From NCBI GenBank assembly GCA_029204225.1, contig MU832198.1, forward strand, positions 18,511 through 82,510: a DNA stretch of 64,000 nucleotides, given 5' to 3'. The notes below the pieces were generated by a model that searched no databases, had not been told where the DNA came from, and was given only the letters and a program-made list of their open reading frames with translations. Below, piece by piece: positions 45,566 to 58,949 of the stretch; the stretch's first letter is position 1; every line of letters starts with the position of its first letter. Source of the DNA: Diphasiastrum complanatum (lineage: Eukaryota > Streptophyta > Lycopodiopsida > Lycopodiales > Lycopodiaceae). Made by a program: the position numbers and the translations under genes.

Positions 45566-48127
45566 GACCTATGGCTTTTTATGTTTTACAACCTTTTGGT
45601 TTGGCCTTCTAGCATGCTTGTGCAAAGTGTCTTGAACTAGTTTCATGCATGTGATGAATGGTTGGCAGTTTTGGAATTGGCTAATTGTTTGCATCAGTGC
45701 TTCTACATGTCTATTAATAAAGGCTTGGAAAGAATTTTGACATTTCTTAGCTGTGAGTTGTTCGAAATCGGTTTTCTACCACAACTCTGGAAGTTCAGGC
45801 TAATAACACCCAGTTAGAGAAATTTTGATTTCTTGGTGTTTTTTTGTCAAAGTTTAACCTGGGATAATATGCATGTCACTTTGACATTTATGGCTAAGCC
45901 GGTTTTTTGGAACTTGAGTCAAGCAGTATTAATTGGTTTCTAGTGGGAATTCTTTCAAAGCCGATCTTGACGGAACTAAGGGAGTGGTATAGTTCTCAGG
46001 CATATACCCGGTCTAGGAATCTGATTTCTTGGTACGATGCTATTTAAACCAATTAATTCTGGAGTATTGGTACTCCCAGTGGATAGAGTTAAATTGTGTT
46101 TTGTTTTCTCCTTTTCAATCGGTAGAATACCAATCAGTTGGTTATTGTGGTTTTGATGATTTAGGTCATTAAAACTGAACAAACCAAAGCTTTTGAGATA
46201 CTCGTTAAATAATTAGTGGTGGGACATTGATTGTATTTGGAGGTATTTCTTTATTCAACGATATTATTTGGAGTGAATACAATGGAGAAAGTACCCGAAT
46301 CCAAATCTTATTTTCCATTGATTATAGATAATTTAACGAAGTAATTCTTAAGCCAGTAAGTAAAAAGAGAAAACAGTCCAATTTTTTTTGGAAAAATTGT
46401 AATAAAACTGATCAAAAGTAAAACTGATTTCATTTCCAGTTAAAATCCTATGGTGGTTTTTATATCGATATTTTTACCCATGTATAGGATAGAGATGAAA
46501 CTGTTTCAAATTTTTTTCCTACAATAATTCATTTTTTTAACATTTACTAATGTCATTACGTCTTCTTGATACCTTAGTTGAAAGACTTTCAGAGAACCGA
46601 AAATTCTAAGGAGGGAAGAAGAGTGAACATCAGTGGTAGTAAGTGTGATCGGGAAATGTATTGCGCAATTAGGATTTTAGCAATCCCAGTAAATAATTGC
46701 TTAATACCTGATATTAATTTCCTGGGTAGGATTCATCTAGTTGAATTCATAACTAATATCTTTGTGACCATTGAGTTATCCACAATTTTGGATGTCAATT
46801 GTGATGTTAGAAGTAGAATCTGATATATGGATTACATTGGATCTATTAGTTGATAGAAGCTTGTCCCTAGAGTTGATGCTCTTGGATGCAGGGGGATTTG
46901 AAGCTTATCATTAACCTGTAAGGATCAGAATGTAGTGTTGAACCATGTTAATTCTTTTGTCTAAATCACAGAATCAAGTGTGGATTTGTGGTATCCATCT
47001 GATAGACATACCAGCCATCCAAATAAATGGATTCTCCAGTATTTGGGAACAAGAGATAATATCCTATAGTGATTATAGGACAGCTAGAAGATCAGCGGAT
47101 CTTTAGAATATCAGATAAGGCGGTTAAGGATTTTCTGGAACAAAAAGTTGATGGTATGGGACATCAGTAATTTTGGAAAGGGAATTCTAGGACTGTAAAG
47201 ATCTGATGATCAATGGTGTGTTCTAGTACCTAGTCACAATATGGGAAAAATAAAAACCGTTTGATCAAATGTGGGATATTTTGGAAAATTTTGAGGTTTA
47301 ATCTAGATCCCAATGTGGTATCTTTTACAAAATCAGAGGCCCTCATATCTATTTATCGCTTTCTTAATTAATCCTTTACTTCTTAGTAATTTCTCGAATA
47401 TAAGACATCAGACTGTTTATATGATTCTTTTCAACAGAAAGTTATTCTTCTGAAAGACTGTTATGTCATATAAATTACTACTTGTGCAAATAGACTTAGA
47501 ATTCAGGTAAATTTTAAGATTAACGTGTTTCAATTTCTTAAACCTAGAATATCTCTTTTTGCATAAATGAATTTCGATAGAATGGTAGTTCTGTCACTCG
47601 GGTTGAAAATATTTGAAGGAAAAGTCCTGTTGGTAATTAAGTGAATCCTTTTGGGGAATACACTTATTACTGATTTTTTCATGTGTTTGGATATTTTCAT
47701 ATATCATCTTTCCAGTTAACTTTTATGGAAATTGATAATTTCTTCAAAAGGAGGGGTGAAGTGATGGGATAACATTCTATTTGGAAATTTGGGGGTTGCA
47801 TAGTTTTTGGATGAGAACCAACTATGGTATAGAAATGAGATTTGGTCTGAAAGTAATTTCGGATAGATTCAGAGTAAGATACCTAATTGGAACTTTTCGA
47901 ATAAGAGGATTTCTCTAGGGATTGTGTGGACAATCTGAAACTAGAACATGTTTGATATTTGAATCGTTATCTATAAGTAGTAAGGTAAGGGTCAAAGGTT
48001 ACTAATTTCATTTCGATTGGAATAGAAGTAAGTTTGATCAGGATATAAGTCTGAGAGTTCTATACACAAGAACACATATAGCAAATATCCATGCACAATA
48101 CAAAGGAGGACGTGCGGGCAAAAAAAA

Positions 48128-48178
48128 AATTCGCGTGGATATAGCCGTGGATATACGCGTGGATACAAGCGCGTGGAT
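48128..48178. repeat. Left subterminal GCGTGGAT repeats of the CACTA element
   Basis: Four copies of CGTGGAT(A/T) in 50 bp. Same word as the right subterminal array at 60129-60490. Confidence 0.75.
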
Positions 48179-48608
48179 TATCTAGTATATGATTTCTTGC
48201 ATACAAAGCAACCATAGATAGAAAGGGCGAATGCATATTGCTCGTCATGAGATACCATGGCACACTAGGCCAATCCAAAGATATTTACCTTGAGATCATC
48301 ACTCATCTTAGACAAGAGTTTAAACTGAGAGCTTCGAACATTGACTGCTCTGTGGTCTTTAAATTAGTTGAGATAGGCCTGCACGCACTATCTACTGATG
48401 TCTAATATTTGTCAGTATGAACCTCATTTTGATTGCTCGTCATGTGTTGCCCCACCCAAGCAATTTTCTTGATAGCAATGTTACTAGAATATTAGATTTA
48501 CATTAAGCATAAGTAGAATATACATGGATTAGATGTTGGCATGTCTTTAACAAATTTTATTATAATGATTACTTGTGATGTGGTATAGAGTAGCTGGCTA
48601 CAATGTAT

Positions 48609-48950
48609 ATATGTCATCGATGATGTCATCATCATCAGATAGCGATTCATCTCATGATCGCAATAGCAGGTATATATTGTTATTGATATTGACATCAATT
48701 GCACTTTATTTGTTATTTGAATATGAGCGTATAATTTTTCTTGCAAATTTATTCTTACACATTTGATTGGAATTATGAATTCTAGGGAAATTATCGTACC
48801 TCCACGTGATTTAGAGAAAGAAAAAAGAATTGAGCTCTATCACAGAAAAAAGGAGCAATCAAGCCTAAAGTACAATGAACAACTATTGACTAGTTCATCT
48901 TCAAGCACTTTCATCAGTCGACGTAGACCGCCTATTGATCCATCACATGT
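48609..48950 (+). pseudogene. Two small exons upstream of TNP2 (accessory ORF?)
   Basis: Exon candidates: one encoding MSSMMSSSSDSDSSHDRNSR ending at a GTATAT donor (about 48670), and, after an acceptor TTCTAG (about 48785), one encoding EIIVPPRDLEKEKRIELYHR...SSSSSTFISRRRPPIDPSH ending at GTATGT. Ser-rich and basic, consistent with a DNA-binding accessory protein of CACTA elements, but no family match is recognised. Confidence 0.35.
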
Positions 48951-49458
48951 ATGTATATTGATTTATGTCATAATTTTTTTATTTGTAATAGTGATGTAAT
49001 CCGATTTGCTTTTTGGATATAGTATATTGCTCTTTGGAAAGCCAAGACACCACTCCATCACAAATGAAGATTAAAAATGCACTAAATGTACAAAGACTAT
49101 TTTGTCAATTTTTGTCACATGTTACAATTCGTCACATGTTATAATTTGTCAGTTTTCACTTGAATGATTTTGAAAGAATTTGTGCAATTTGCAATTGGAT
49201 TATTGGACCAGTTTCAACCAGAATATGATGAGAGGATACCATGTACATGCACACAATGCAAAGGCCTTAGGATTCGGACAAGGAGGATTGTCAACGATCA
49301 TATTTGGGCCAATGGAGTGCACACAGAGAATCCAAGAGTACGATTTGTAAACTCTTTAAAGTGTTTTTCGGAAATGCTTTAATCTTTGACCCTTATGACA
49401 CTTCAAGTATAGTTTGGCCAATAAATATTGAGCGCTAGGATGAGTGCCACGATACTTT

Positions 49459-49624
49459 GAAGTTAATCTCTCACTTGCTTCTAAAAGGAAAAATAAAAAT
49501 AGAATATTTAGATGAAGTTAATCTCTCACTTGCTTCTAAAACAAAAAATCCAAATAGAATGATTAGATGAAGTTAATCTCTCACTTGCTTCTAAAAGAAA
49601 AAAATCCAAATAGAATGATTAGAT
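49459..49624. repeat. Three 55-bp tandem units
   Basis: Units start at 49459, 49514 and 49569 with 'gaagttaatctctcacttgc'. They lie in a TNP2 intron. Confidence 0.9.
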
Positions 49625-49676
49625 GTAGTTAGTCTTGATTTCCATATTCAATCACCCATAATAGACTCATTCACGT

Positions 49677-49680
<4 letters not shown>

Positions 49681-49728
<48 letters not shown>
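49681..49728. repeat. (GA)n microsatellite
   Basis: 48 bp, uninterrupted, in a TNP2 intron. Confidence 0.97.
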
Positions 49729-49730
<2 letters not shown>

Positions 49731-50069
49731 ATGAAAGAGTTAAAGGTAACCAACACTCCTAATTCTAGGAAGGTGTGTAGCCCTTGTTTTCTTCCGTTAA
49801 AGACATGGTTCAAATGTTTTTTGTTGGAAGATGAGTTCCACAAAAAAGCCCAAATGCCGCAGGGAGGGAGCATGTGGTGACATTTTGGAGTAGGATATAA
49901 ACGTGTGGTTCGGGAGTTTTGATTAGCACTCTATAATGTTCTCTCTGTTTTTCTCTTCATGTGTGTTTAGGGTCAGTGTGGGTGGGTGGGTGTGTGCGTG
50001 CATGTGTTTGTGTGTGTGTTTCATGCTATTGGTTTTTGGTTTGTGTTATATTTTAATTTATGTTTCATG

Positions 50070-50191
<122 letters not shown>

Positions 50192-50213
50192 ATACATCTA
50201 ACATTTTCAACTT

Positions 50214-50966
50214 TTGCAAAAGAAGGACCATAAGTTGGTTTCAAGAAAAAGAGTTGCAAGAGAGATCGAGAATATTATTGATAGGATAAATCACATGAAT
50301 ATTGATTTTGGATCATCATTGGCCCTAGATGATGCTCTTGTTGATGATGACCCCTTGCATGATATACTTAGTTCATCAATGCCTTGTGATTCAATCCATA
50401 TCTCCAAATCTCTAGAACGTTCTTACCACCCAACCACACCTATCCTAGATGTTGCACATGAGTTCTTCACGATACTCCACGTGGATTCCACAAACTTGAC
50501 CACCCCTTTAAAAAAGAGAACATGTCTTGGACGTATTATGACTAGTTTGAAAGATAATTGCAAATTACTACGCATTGTTGATGTGTCAAAAGACATTCTA
50601 GGTTCTTTGTCGGACCTTCCTCTTCCACCTAGCTTGCAACCATTAGTAAAAACTTTTATTAGAAGTAGATATTCGTGTTGGCCACTCCAATCACCATTAC
50701 CATTAAATGGAACACCATTTACGTATTGGGATCGAATGTACATGATCATGCCTAGTGAACACTTTCCTGAGGCTGGTTTGGGCCTTTTTGCATTGAGTAG
50801 TATTGAGGTCCCTGTAAATAGTGTTGTGACATTGATGCCATATGCAGGACCTCAATTTATTACCTTTTTTAAAGATAACACTTTTTCATTTTGCGAACCT
50901 TTCCGAAATTTCTTCCCAACCACATATTATGTTGGCACTTTTAATTCCTGGCCAACGCAAGGTTAA
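50214..50966 (+). pseudogene. 250-codon frame in the CACTA element with SET-like motif
   Basis: Begins QKKDHKLVSRKRVAREIENI, then an acidic stretch (DDALVDDDPLHD), a middle region DVAHEFFTILHVDSTN, and LNGTPFTYWDRMYMIMPSEH, then FPEAGLGLFALSSIEVP..VVTLMPYAGP. The G-x-G-L-F-A block followed by a hydrophobic strand and Y-x-G resembles the start of SET domains, but the catalytic NHS/Y part is absent. The last 40 codons overlap, in another frame, the TNP2 exon beginning near 50870. A captured gene piece is possible; it could also be a lineage-specific transposase part. Confidence 0.4.
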
Positions 50967-51783
50967 GAACATGGATGTGTATCTTGAGCCGCTTATTGAC
51001 AAGTTGGAAGATTTGTGGAAGGGTATAAAAGCATATGACATTTCGCGCCCCTTACATGAGAGGGAGTGTACACTACATGCCATTGTAATGTGGACAATGC
51101 ATGACTATCCAGGATTAGGTGAATGCTCATGTAATCATTCAAACAATGTCTATCTTGTGTACATAGGAGTTTGTTTATAGTTACATACAACTAGTGATTC
51201 TTGACATTTACATGATATACTACAATGGCTATAATTATTTTTTGACATATACTTTTTTTAATAGTGATTGATAGTATCCATTTGTTAGGCATGCTTTCAA
51301 ACGGCTGGAAAAAATGCTTGTTTTTTGTGCGGGCCAAATCTTGTGGGAAGATAGTCTTTTAGTCTCAAAAAAGTGGTTTATGAAAATCATCGTAAATACT
51401 TGCGTGAAGGCCATCCATTCAGAGACACTCATAGAAGAGGTTTTGGAGGAAGAGTTGAGAGAGAGATGCCTCCAAAGAGGATGTTTGTGAAAGATTGGCG
51501 AATACTATGGGAGGAATCTCAAGCAAAGCCAATCGATGGTATGAAAAGGTTATCTATATTTCATCATTTGGAATATTGGAATAACCTTTTGATTAATCAC
51601 CTACTTGATCCCATGCACATATTTAAAAATGCGCTGAATATATTTGGAAACACTTGATTGGTGGAAAAGATACCATTGCTGCAAGGCACGATCTAAAAGA
51701 ATCAAACACCAAAAAAGAATATTGGATAAAGGATGGTGAAGATCATGCTCCAAAAGTACCTTGGACATTCACTAAGGAGGAGC

Positions 51784-51788
51784 TTAAC
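51784..51788. other. Target-site duplication (left), TTAAC
   Basis: Matches 56805-56809. Removing the element rejoins the TNP2 frame across EELN|HVRS. Confidence 0.95.
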
Positions 51789-52997
51789 TGTAGCGCAGGC
51801 ATCCCAAAGGGAGCCGGGAACCACGACTTAGCTTCCCAGCCTTCAACTCTTGCCATCCAAATCCACTTGACATACAAGCAGCCAACTCGCCAACAACGAT
51901 CAGACTTAACCAACTTGAAGTTCCGAAAACCAACATTGAGATCCAACCTGGCGCGATGCCAGATCGGGGGTCCCGATGTGGGTGACTTCCCTCCAAGCAA
52001 GCCGCCCGACATACATCAAACTTAACCAACTCGAAGCTTCATTACAAACGAGTAACATCCATTCCAAGCAAGCGGTCTGACTTACATCAGACTTAACCAA
52101 CTGAAAGCTTCGTCATGAGCGCTGGAAGCCAACCTGGCGCCACGCCAGACTGGACAGCCATAAACAGGTAACGTCCACCCAAGCAAGCCATCCAACTCAG
52201 CCGACAGGTTAGAGCCCGTTCCCCAAGAGCTTAACCCATTCACGTTCATGCAAGGAACACTCAGAACCACAAGCCGCGACAGATATGGAAACAACCAGTT
52301 CCTGGATCAAATGGTGCCGACAGCATACCGCTGGCGCCACGGACCGAATGGTCCCGACGGCATACCGCTGGCGTCCCGGGATACGACCCTCAGCTATGTG
52401 CCAAGTTAAAAATTTTGAAAGCGGCCTTACAACTGGCGCTTTTACCGAACACTGAAACCCAGAAGGTAATCAAAGTCAGTTTGAAGAAAATCCCACTTTA
52501 TTGATAAATCTGAGAAGGTTACATTTCAAGTGTGTGACCGACCCTAGTCTCCGGGGCGCTAGCATGCCAAGGCGAGAGTCATGACAACATTCCAGCAAGG
52601 GAGGCTGAGAGTTGGTTGGAGCTCGTCCTGAGTCGCAACCCGCACTCCCCTATAGTATTGGTGTGATTCGGCACCCCCCCTCATACCAAGCACTCTACCC
52701 AAGCTGGTAAAGCACGTTTTTCTCTCTCTAGGATTTTCTCTTTCTAGAAAGTCATTTTCTCTCTCTAGATTTTATTGATCTCCAGGCTTCCTTTAATCAT
52801 GTCTAGATCGTGTGAGGTGATTGCACATCGATCTGAGCTCTCTGGACTCCGCTAGAACCGATCAAAGATTTTCAGCCATAGGAACTTGGCGCCGGCTGGA
52901 TTCTGGTCACAGTGGCGCCGGGAGCAGCAGGGGCGTTGCTGGTGTCGGGGACATAGCTGGCGCCGGAAGTAAAGCTTGTAAAGGTAGCTTTACAACA
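51789..52997 (-). repeat. 3' LTR of the LARD
   Basis: Contains a 'gcataccgctggcg' duplication at about 52320-52375 and ends 'tttacaaca'. It has one fewer GCCGATGGC-type unit than the other LTR. Confidence 0.92.
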
Positions 52998-54332
52998 TCC
53001 ACCCCACCTTTATAAAATCTGATGTCCTCATCAGATGTCAGATTAAAGTAAAGGTGTCTCCCAATTAAAATAACTATACATTTAAGCTACTTGGCATAGT
53101 ACTCAATTTACTGGCCACTTTTTATTAACATTGAAGCTGGCACACCACAAGTCGGAAGCTCAGCTCTTTGTACTGAAAGATTACATAACTTGAAAATATA
53201 TCTTTGTCTGGGAAAAGCGTAGATTTGATATCGCTTTCGTAAAACCCAAAAACCTTATTAATTGGTGATAGAGGCCTTTCTTTGAAATGTTTGCCCCTGT
53301 CGCTTCTGACTTTTGACTTTGGAACTCCTTTGAGCTCCTGATTTGTCCTTGATGCACTTTGTGTTGAGCTCCCTGAGCTCCAGATTTGTTCAGTTCCGCA
53401 CAGGTATCAGGGCTCCCTGAGCCAAAGGATTTATCGTTTGATTGCCCACTTTATGTTCCACTTTGTGCCTTGTTGCTTCTGCACCTTGATTTCTCTCCTT
53501 GTCCTAGCCTGATCTTGATACTTTTCCATCTTGGCTCTTTAAGGTGGGCAAAGATTGAGTACTCCGCAATGCACCTCTCACTTAGCTTGAAATAGCTCTT
53601 TGAATCAGCCCAAATGTAACCATTGACCTCGTGGAAAGCCAAAGGGTCGCACCAGTTTGATCCGCATCTGAACTATCTCTTCGCGTTTGTTTGAAGCACC
53701 ATGTCCGTCGCGCAAAACTTGACTTTCACAATTCCATCACTGGTCAATTGCCTCATAGTCAAAACAAGAAGTGTACATCGAGCTTAGCTTCAAGTAGCTC
53801 TCTTTGAATCAGACACATGCACCCAGAGTTTGCACTAATCCGATCTCAACGCGAACTGTCTCTTAGCGTCCATTCGAAAAACCAAGTCTCTCATGCAAGA
53901 CTCAACTTTCATAGTTCCTTCATTGATCAGCTGCCTTACGCGTAACACAAGCCAGCGTACTCATATGTTTCCTCAACATTGCTGGTCTTGAGAAAGCCTA
54001 TAACAAACTTTTCTTTCCACAACAAAAACTTGCTAACTTATTAGGTCCAAAGTTCGCCAGTCTCCTCGTGTGAGTATGGCTAGATCACCTTGAATTTGCC
54101 CCCATTTTGATCAACTTTCATTCAAAATTTGCCCCAAGAGAGAGGTGTGTGTGATAGTTTCCCTCCACTTATAAAATCAGCTGATCGGACTTAGAGTAGG
54201 GTTCTTCGGACAAAAAGCCTTTCCAACACTTTGCTTCCCATCTGCTAGGATTATGGCTCGATCCAACTTGTTGCCAATCTCTGAAGAGGATCCTAGTCTT
54301 TTCTCCTTTGAGGAAAAACCCAACTGATACTG

Positions 54333-54833
54333 GATATCACCCATGCTCAGTGAGTTTCAGTTCTTAAGGTGGCCGTCCCAAAATGAAGACCAACTGCTAT
54401 AGAAGATCTCCCCTGAAATTGCCCTTTCCAACTTTTGACTTCCTGCTTGCATCTGGTGGGCATTGTCGCAAATGAAACTAACCTAAGAAATAGGCTAGCC
54501 ATCCATCCTTTGCAAACATTGAGTCGTTTCGTTGTCGTTCACGTGCGAGTACTTGAACTGCAAATCCGCCGCACAGATTCTTGATATCGCCCATGCTCAG
54601 TGAGTTTCAGTTCCGAAGGTGGCCGTCCCAAAATGAAGACCAATTGCTCCATAGAAGATCTCCCCTGAAATGGCCCTTTTCAACTTTTGACTTCCTGCTT
54701 GCGTCTGGTGGGCGTTGTCGCAAATGAAACTAACTCAAGAAACAGGCTAGCCATCCATCCTTTGCAAACATTGAGTCGTTTCGTTGTCGTTCACGTGTGA
54801 GTACTTGAACTGCAAATCCGCCCCACAGATTCT
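54333..54833. repeat. 250-bp tandem duplication inside the LARD
   Basis: Units 54333-54582 and 54583-54833, each starting GATATC and ending CACAGATTCT, with only a handful of differences. Confidence 0.92.
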
Positions 54834-55571
54834 GTAGTCCTCTTTGTTTGATGGTATCAGCCTTCAAAAGAAAAGGTTCCTTCTCGAGCCATCAGCTCCT
54901 TGTATCACAAGCAATCATGCAAAACAGGCAAAGCACGAGTACTAAGACTCACCACGAATACATACAAGTAAGACACTCAGGCAGGTTTACTAACAAGTAA
55001 CAAAGACAAGGTCCCCCTTTGAGATGGTCCTGCCAACGGACCTTTGCCTGGCCGCGCCCATACAAATCGATCACGGAATCAGCCCACATAGGACACCTCT
55101 CCAACTATCCGTGCTTTCACCATTAAGCAGCACATTGCCTCAGTCACGCCCCACCACTTTTTGGTCGATAGCCCTTATAGCTAAACGATCGGCAGCTATC
55201 CTGCATCGGCAACTAACCACCCGTGTTTTACACCCGAATTCGAGCAGCATCTCTGTATCAATGGTTAACCGTACAGTTCGAATATGTCGCCTCGCACCCA
55301 ACAAGGTACAGACCGTGCTTTCACCTCCCTAGGCAGCACTTTGCCTCATCCGTCCTACGTGCAGATAGCGCCAGGCCCGAACCGCGAGAACTGACCGTGC
55401 TTACACCTCAAGGGCAGCACCTTGACTCATCAAGTCCCCCGTTCTGTCGACCACCCCGACCGTGGACGCACCCGTGCTTACATTGTGGGCAGCACCTTGT
55501 ACAACAGTTGTCTTGATGAACCCCAAACCGTGGCCATTTCCGTGAGATCCGCATAGCTGACCGGCCAGTCG

Positions 55572-55583
55572 GCTCTGATACCA
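55572..55583 (-). other. Primer binding site for initiator Met-tRNA
   Basis: Minus strand TGGTATCAGAGC, two bases from the LTR start at 55586. Confidence 0.92.
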
Positions 55584-55585
55584 CA

Positions 55586-56804
55586 TGTAGTGCAGGCATC
55601 CCAAAGGGAGCCGGAAACCACGACTTAGCTTCCCAACCTTCAACTCTTGCCATCCAAATCCACTTGACATACAAGCAGCCAACTCGCCAACAACGATCAG
55701 ACTTAACCAACTTGAAGTTCCGAAAACCAACATTGAGATCCAACCTGGCGCCATGCCAGATCGGGGGTCCCGATGTGGGTGACTTCCCTCCAAGCAAGCC
55801 GCCCGACATACATCAAACTTAACCAACTCGAAGCTTCGTTACAAACGAGTAACATCCATTCCAAGCAAGCGGTCTGACTTACATCAGACTTAACCAACTG
55901 AAAGCTTCGTCACGAGCGCTGGAAGCCAACTTGGCGCCACGCCAGACGGGACAGCCATAAACAGGTAACGTCCACCCAAGCAAGCCATCCAACTCAGCCG
56001 ACAGGTTAGAGCCTGTTTCCCAAGAGCTTAACCCATTCACGTTCATGCAAGGAACACTCAGAACCACAAGCCGCGACAGATATGGAAACAACCAGTTCCT
56101 GGACCAAATGGTCCCGACAGCATACCGCTGGTGCCACGGACCGAATGGTCCTGACGGCATACCGCTGGCGTCCCGGTATACGACCCTCAACTATGTGCCA
56201 AGTTAAAAATTTTGAAAGCGGCCTTACAACTGGCGCTTTTACCGAACACTGAAACCCAGAAGGTAATCAGAGTCAGTTTGAGGAAAATCCCACTTTATTG
56301 ATAAATCTGAGAAGGTTACATTTCAAGTGTGTGACCGACCCTAGTCTCCGGGGCGCTAGCATGCCAAGGCGAGAGCCATGACAACATTCCAGCAAGGGAG
56401 GCTGAGACTTGGTTGGAGCTCGCCTTGAGTCGCAACCCGCACTCCCCTATAGTATTGGTGTGATTCGGCACCCCTCCCTCATACCAAGCACTCTACCCAA
56501 GCTGGTAAAGCACGTTTTTCTCTCTCTAGGATTTTCTCTTTCTAGAAAGTCATTTTCTCTCTCTAGATTTTATTGATCCCCAGGCTTCCTTTAATCATGT
56601 CTAGATCGTGTGAGGTGATTGCACATCGATCTGAGCTCTCTAGACTCCACTAGAACCGATCAAAGATTTTCAGCCATAGGAACTTGGCGCTGGCTGGATT
56701 CTGGTCACAGTGGCGCCGGGAGCAACAGGGGCGCTGCTGGCGTCGGGGACATAGCTGGCGCCGATGGCGCCGGAAGTAAAGCTTGTAAAGGTAGCTTTAC
56801 AACA
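55586..56804 (-). repeat. 5' LTR of the LARD
   Basis: Partner of 51789-52997. Followed by the TTAAC duplication at 56805-56809. Confidence 0.92.
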
Positions 56805-58949
56805 TTAACCATGTGCGCTCCATTATTCATGACATTAGAACACCAACTGGTTTTGCCCATTCTCTACAATCATCATTCACAGTGGATGGAAAGTTGCAAG
56901 GTCTCAAATCTCATGATTGGCTAAAGATGATTCAATTCATCTATCCATTGTCAATTCGTGGGTGCTTGTCAAAAGATATTTGTGAGACCATATACAAACT
57001 ATCAATCATTATCAGGTATTTACATGTACTTGGTGCATTTTTCTATTTAGTATTTATTGTTTGGAAATTCAAATAGACATAAAATGGATTGAATATATTA
57101 CAGATGGATGTGTTCAAAAGAAATCTGTGAGCTGAATCTTCGCAAGAGACATGAGGATATGGTGGAGATTGTGTGCATGTTTGAAAGATATTTTTTGACT
57201 TTCATCATGGACTCACAAGTGCATTTATTGGTGCACTTGGTTGAAGAAGTTTCTATTGCTGGTCCAGTGCACACTAGGTATAAGTGCATAAATTATCTTT
57301 TGCATGTGTATTTAAACTAAATCAATTAATACATGAACTCATTAAATAAAACACTTATTTTTAACCATTTGTGACTTTTTAGGTGGATGTTCTTTATGGA
57401 AAGCTACATGAAAGTCTTAAAAGATTTTGTGCGTCAAAAGACAAGGCCTGAAGGTAGCATGTCAGAGGCATGGTTAGTACATGAATCTCTCTTTTATGTT
57501 ACTGAAATTTTGCACCAACTACATCCATCTGCTCCACTATTGTGGCGTGATGAGGAAGCCGAATAGGTAACTAGTGAAAAACCTCAAGGGATGGGAAAGG
57601 TCCATAGGTTGGCACCCTTCCAACGAGAAAAAATTTCTACATTCATGCTTTATAATTGTGGAGTTATGGATAAATGGTTAGACCTATATGAAAAAGAAAA
57701 AAAAGAGATGGCCTTGTCTAGAAAGCACCAACGACAGAATAGAGGTAGACACATGGCCTCAAGTTCACATGATCTTGAGTCATTACCCAAGCAATGCACT
57801 ATAGAGTGGATGCATGACACACTACAAAAAACAACAAAAGAGGGACAAAAAATATCAAATGCAGAATGGGACTTTGCAAGAGGATGCGAATGGAAGGTAT
57901 TATTCTTTAGATACTTTATTAGAACATTCTTGTTTATAACAATATTTGTTTAATCATTTTGAAACACCATGTTCATTCACAGTGATTATTTATGAGATTC
58001 ATGTTTGTCATGTGGCAGTGCAAAATGTATAATGTTATATGGGCTTTTGGTTTCCAAATTCGTGTTGAAAGGATTGATAACAAGAGACGCACACACGATT
58101 GTGGTGTAATAGCATCTTTCCAACAAGAAAGTCAAAGTAGTGCACAAGATTGGAATCCCATCTCAGGAGATATAGAATACGTAGGAACTATACAAAATAT
58201 TTATGATGTGTCATTTGGTGAAAGTGGACACTACTGTGAAATGGTTCAAGGTAGTTTGTAGAGGGCCAAATGCAACCGTAAAATCGGATCCAAGTGGATT
58301 TTTTGCGACGGATTCATCAAAAACATTGAGCATGGAGTCCTTTGACAAATTGGTGTTGCCTCGTCACTGTGAGCAGGTGCACATGCTATGCTATAATGTT
58401 TTTCATTTTATTGCAAGTGACTTCAGTATTTGAGTTTTCGATATGTTCTAAAATAGTGATTTTTGCAGGTGTTTTTCCAACCAGATCGACTAAACAAGAT
58501 ATGGTGGTTTGTAGCTCAATGGAAAATGAAATGGAAAACCTTCATTTTAACTATGAGATTGAGCTACCTAGAGATGTAATAAATCGTCAAACCATACTTG
58601 AAGCACCCACTTCCATAGATGTTGAGAATAGAAATTCTAATAGTCAGGATGATGAAATAATTTTTGAAATTGAGAGTGATGATGAAAATCATCTAAGAGG
58701 AGATGAATTGCAAGATGTTGTTGCTGATGAAATTGATTCTTGTAATTCTGAATAAAAATTGATTATTGCAATTCAGAATGAAATTGATTCTTGCAATGCT
58801 TTCAAATGATTGTTATTTAGCCAAAATAGAGTCTCATTTATGGTCAAGTAAGTGAAAAGAATAGACATAGTTTGACTTCAATCCCATTTTTTTGGAGATA
58901 ATGTCGGTGAAGATAGATGTACGACTTCATGTTCCAAGAAAATTCTCAT

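Larger units (their letters stand above)
51789..56804 (-). mobile_element. Non-coding LTR retrotransposon (LARD), 5016 bp, inserted in TNP2
   Basis: The LTRs 51789-52997 (1209 bp) and 55586-56804 (1219 bp) are TG...CA and close to identical (roughly 97-98% by eye). A perfect iMet primer site at 55583-55572 shows the element is minus strand, and a purine tract (AAAGGTGGGGTGGA) borders the left LTR. TTAAC duplications flank it. The 2.57-kb interior has no gag or pol and holds a 250-bp tandem duplication. GC content is visibly higher than in the surrounding CACTA DNA. It must depend on another element's proteins. Confidence 0.92.

Noticed and set aside
51743-52294. Minus and plus ORFs in the LARD LTRs (repeated at 55401-56190)
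   Set aside because: Same frames occur in both LTRs because the LTRs are duplicated; no protein family motif.
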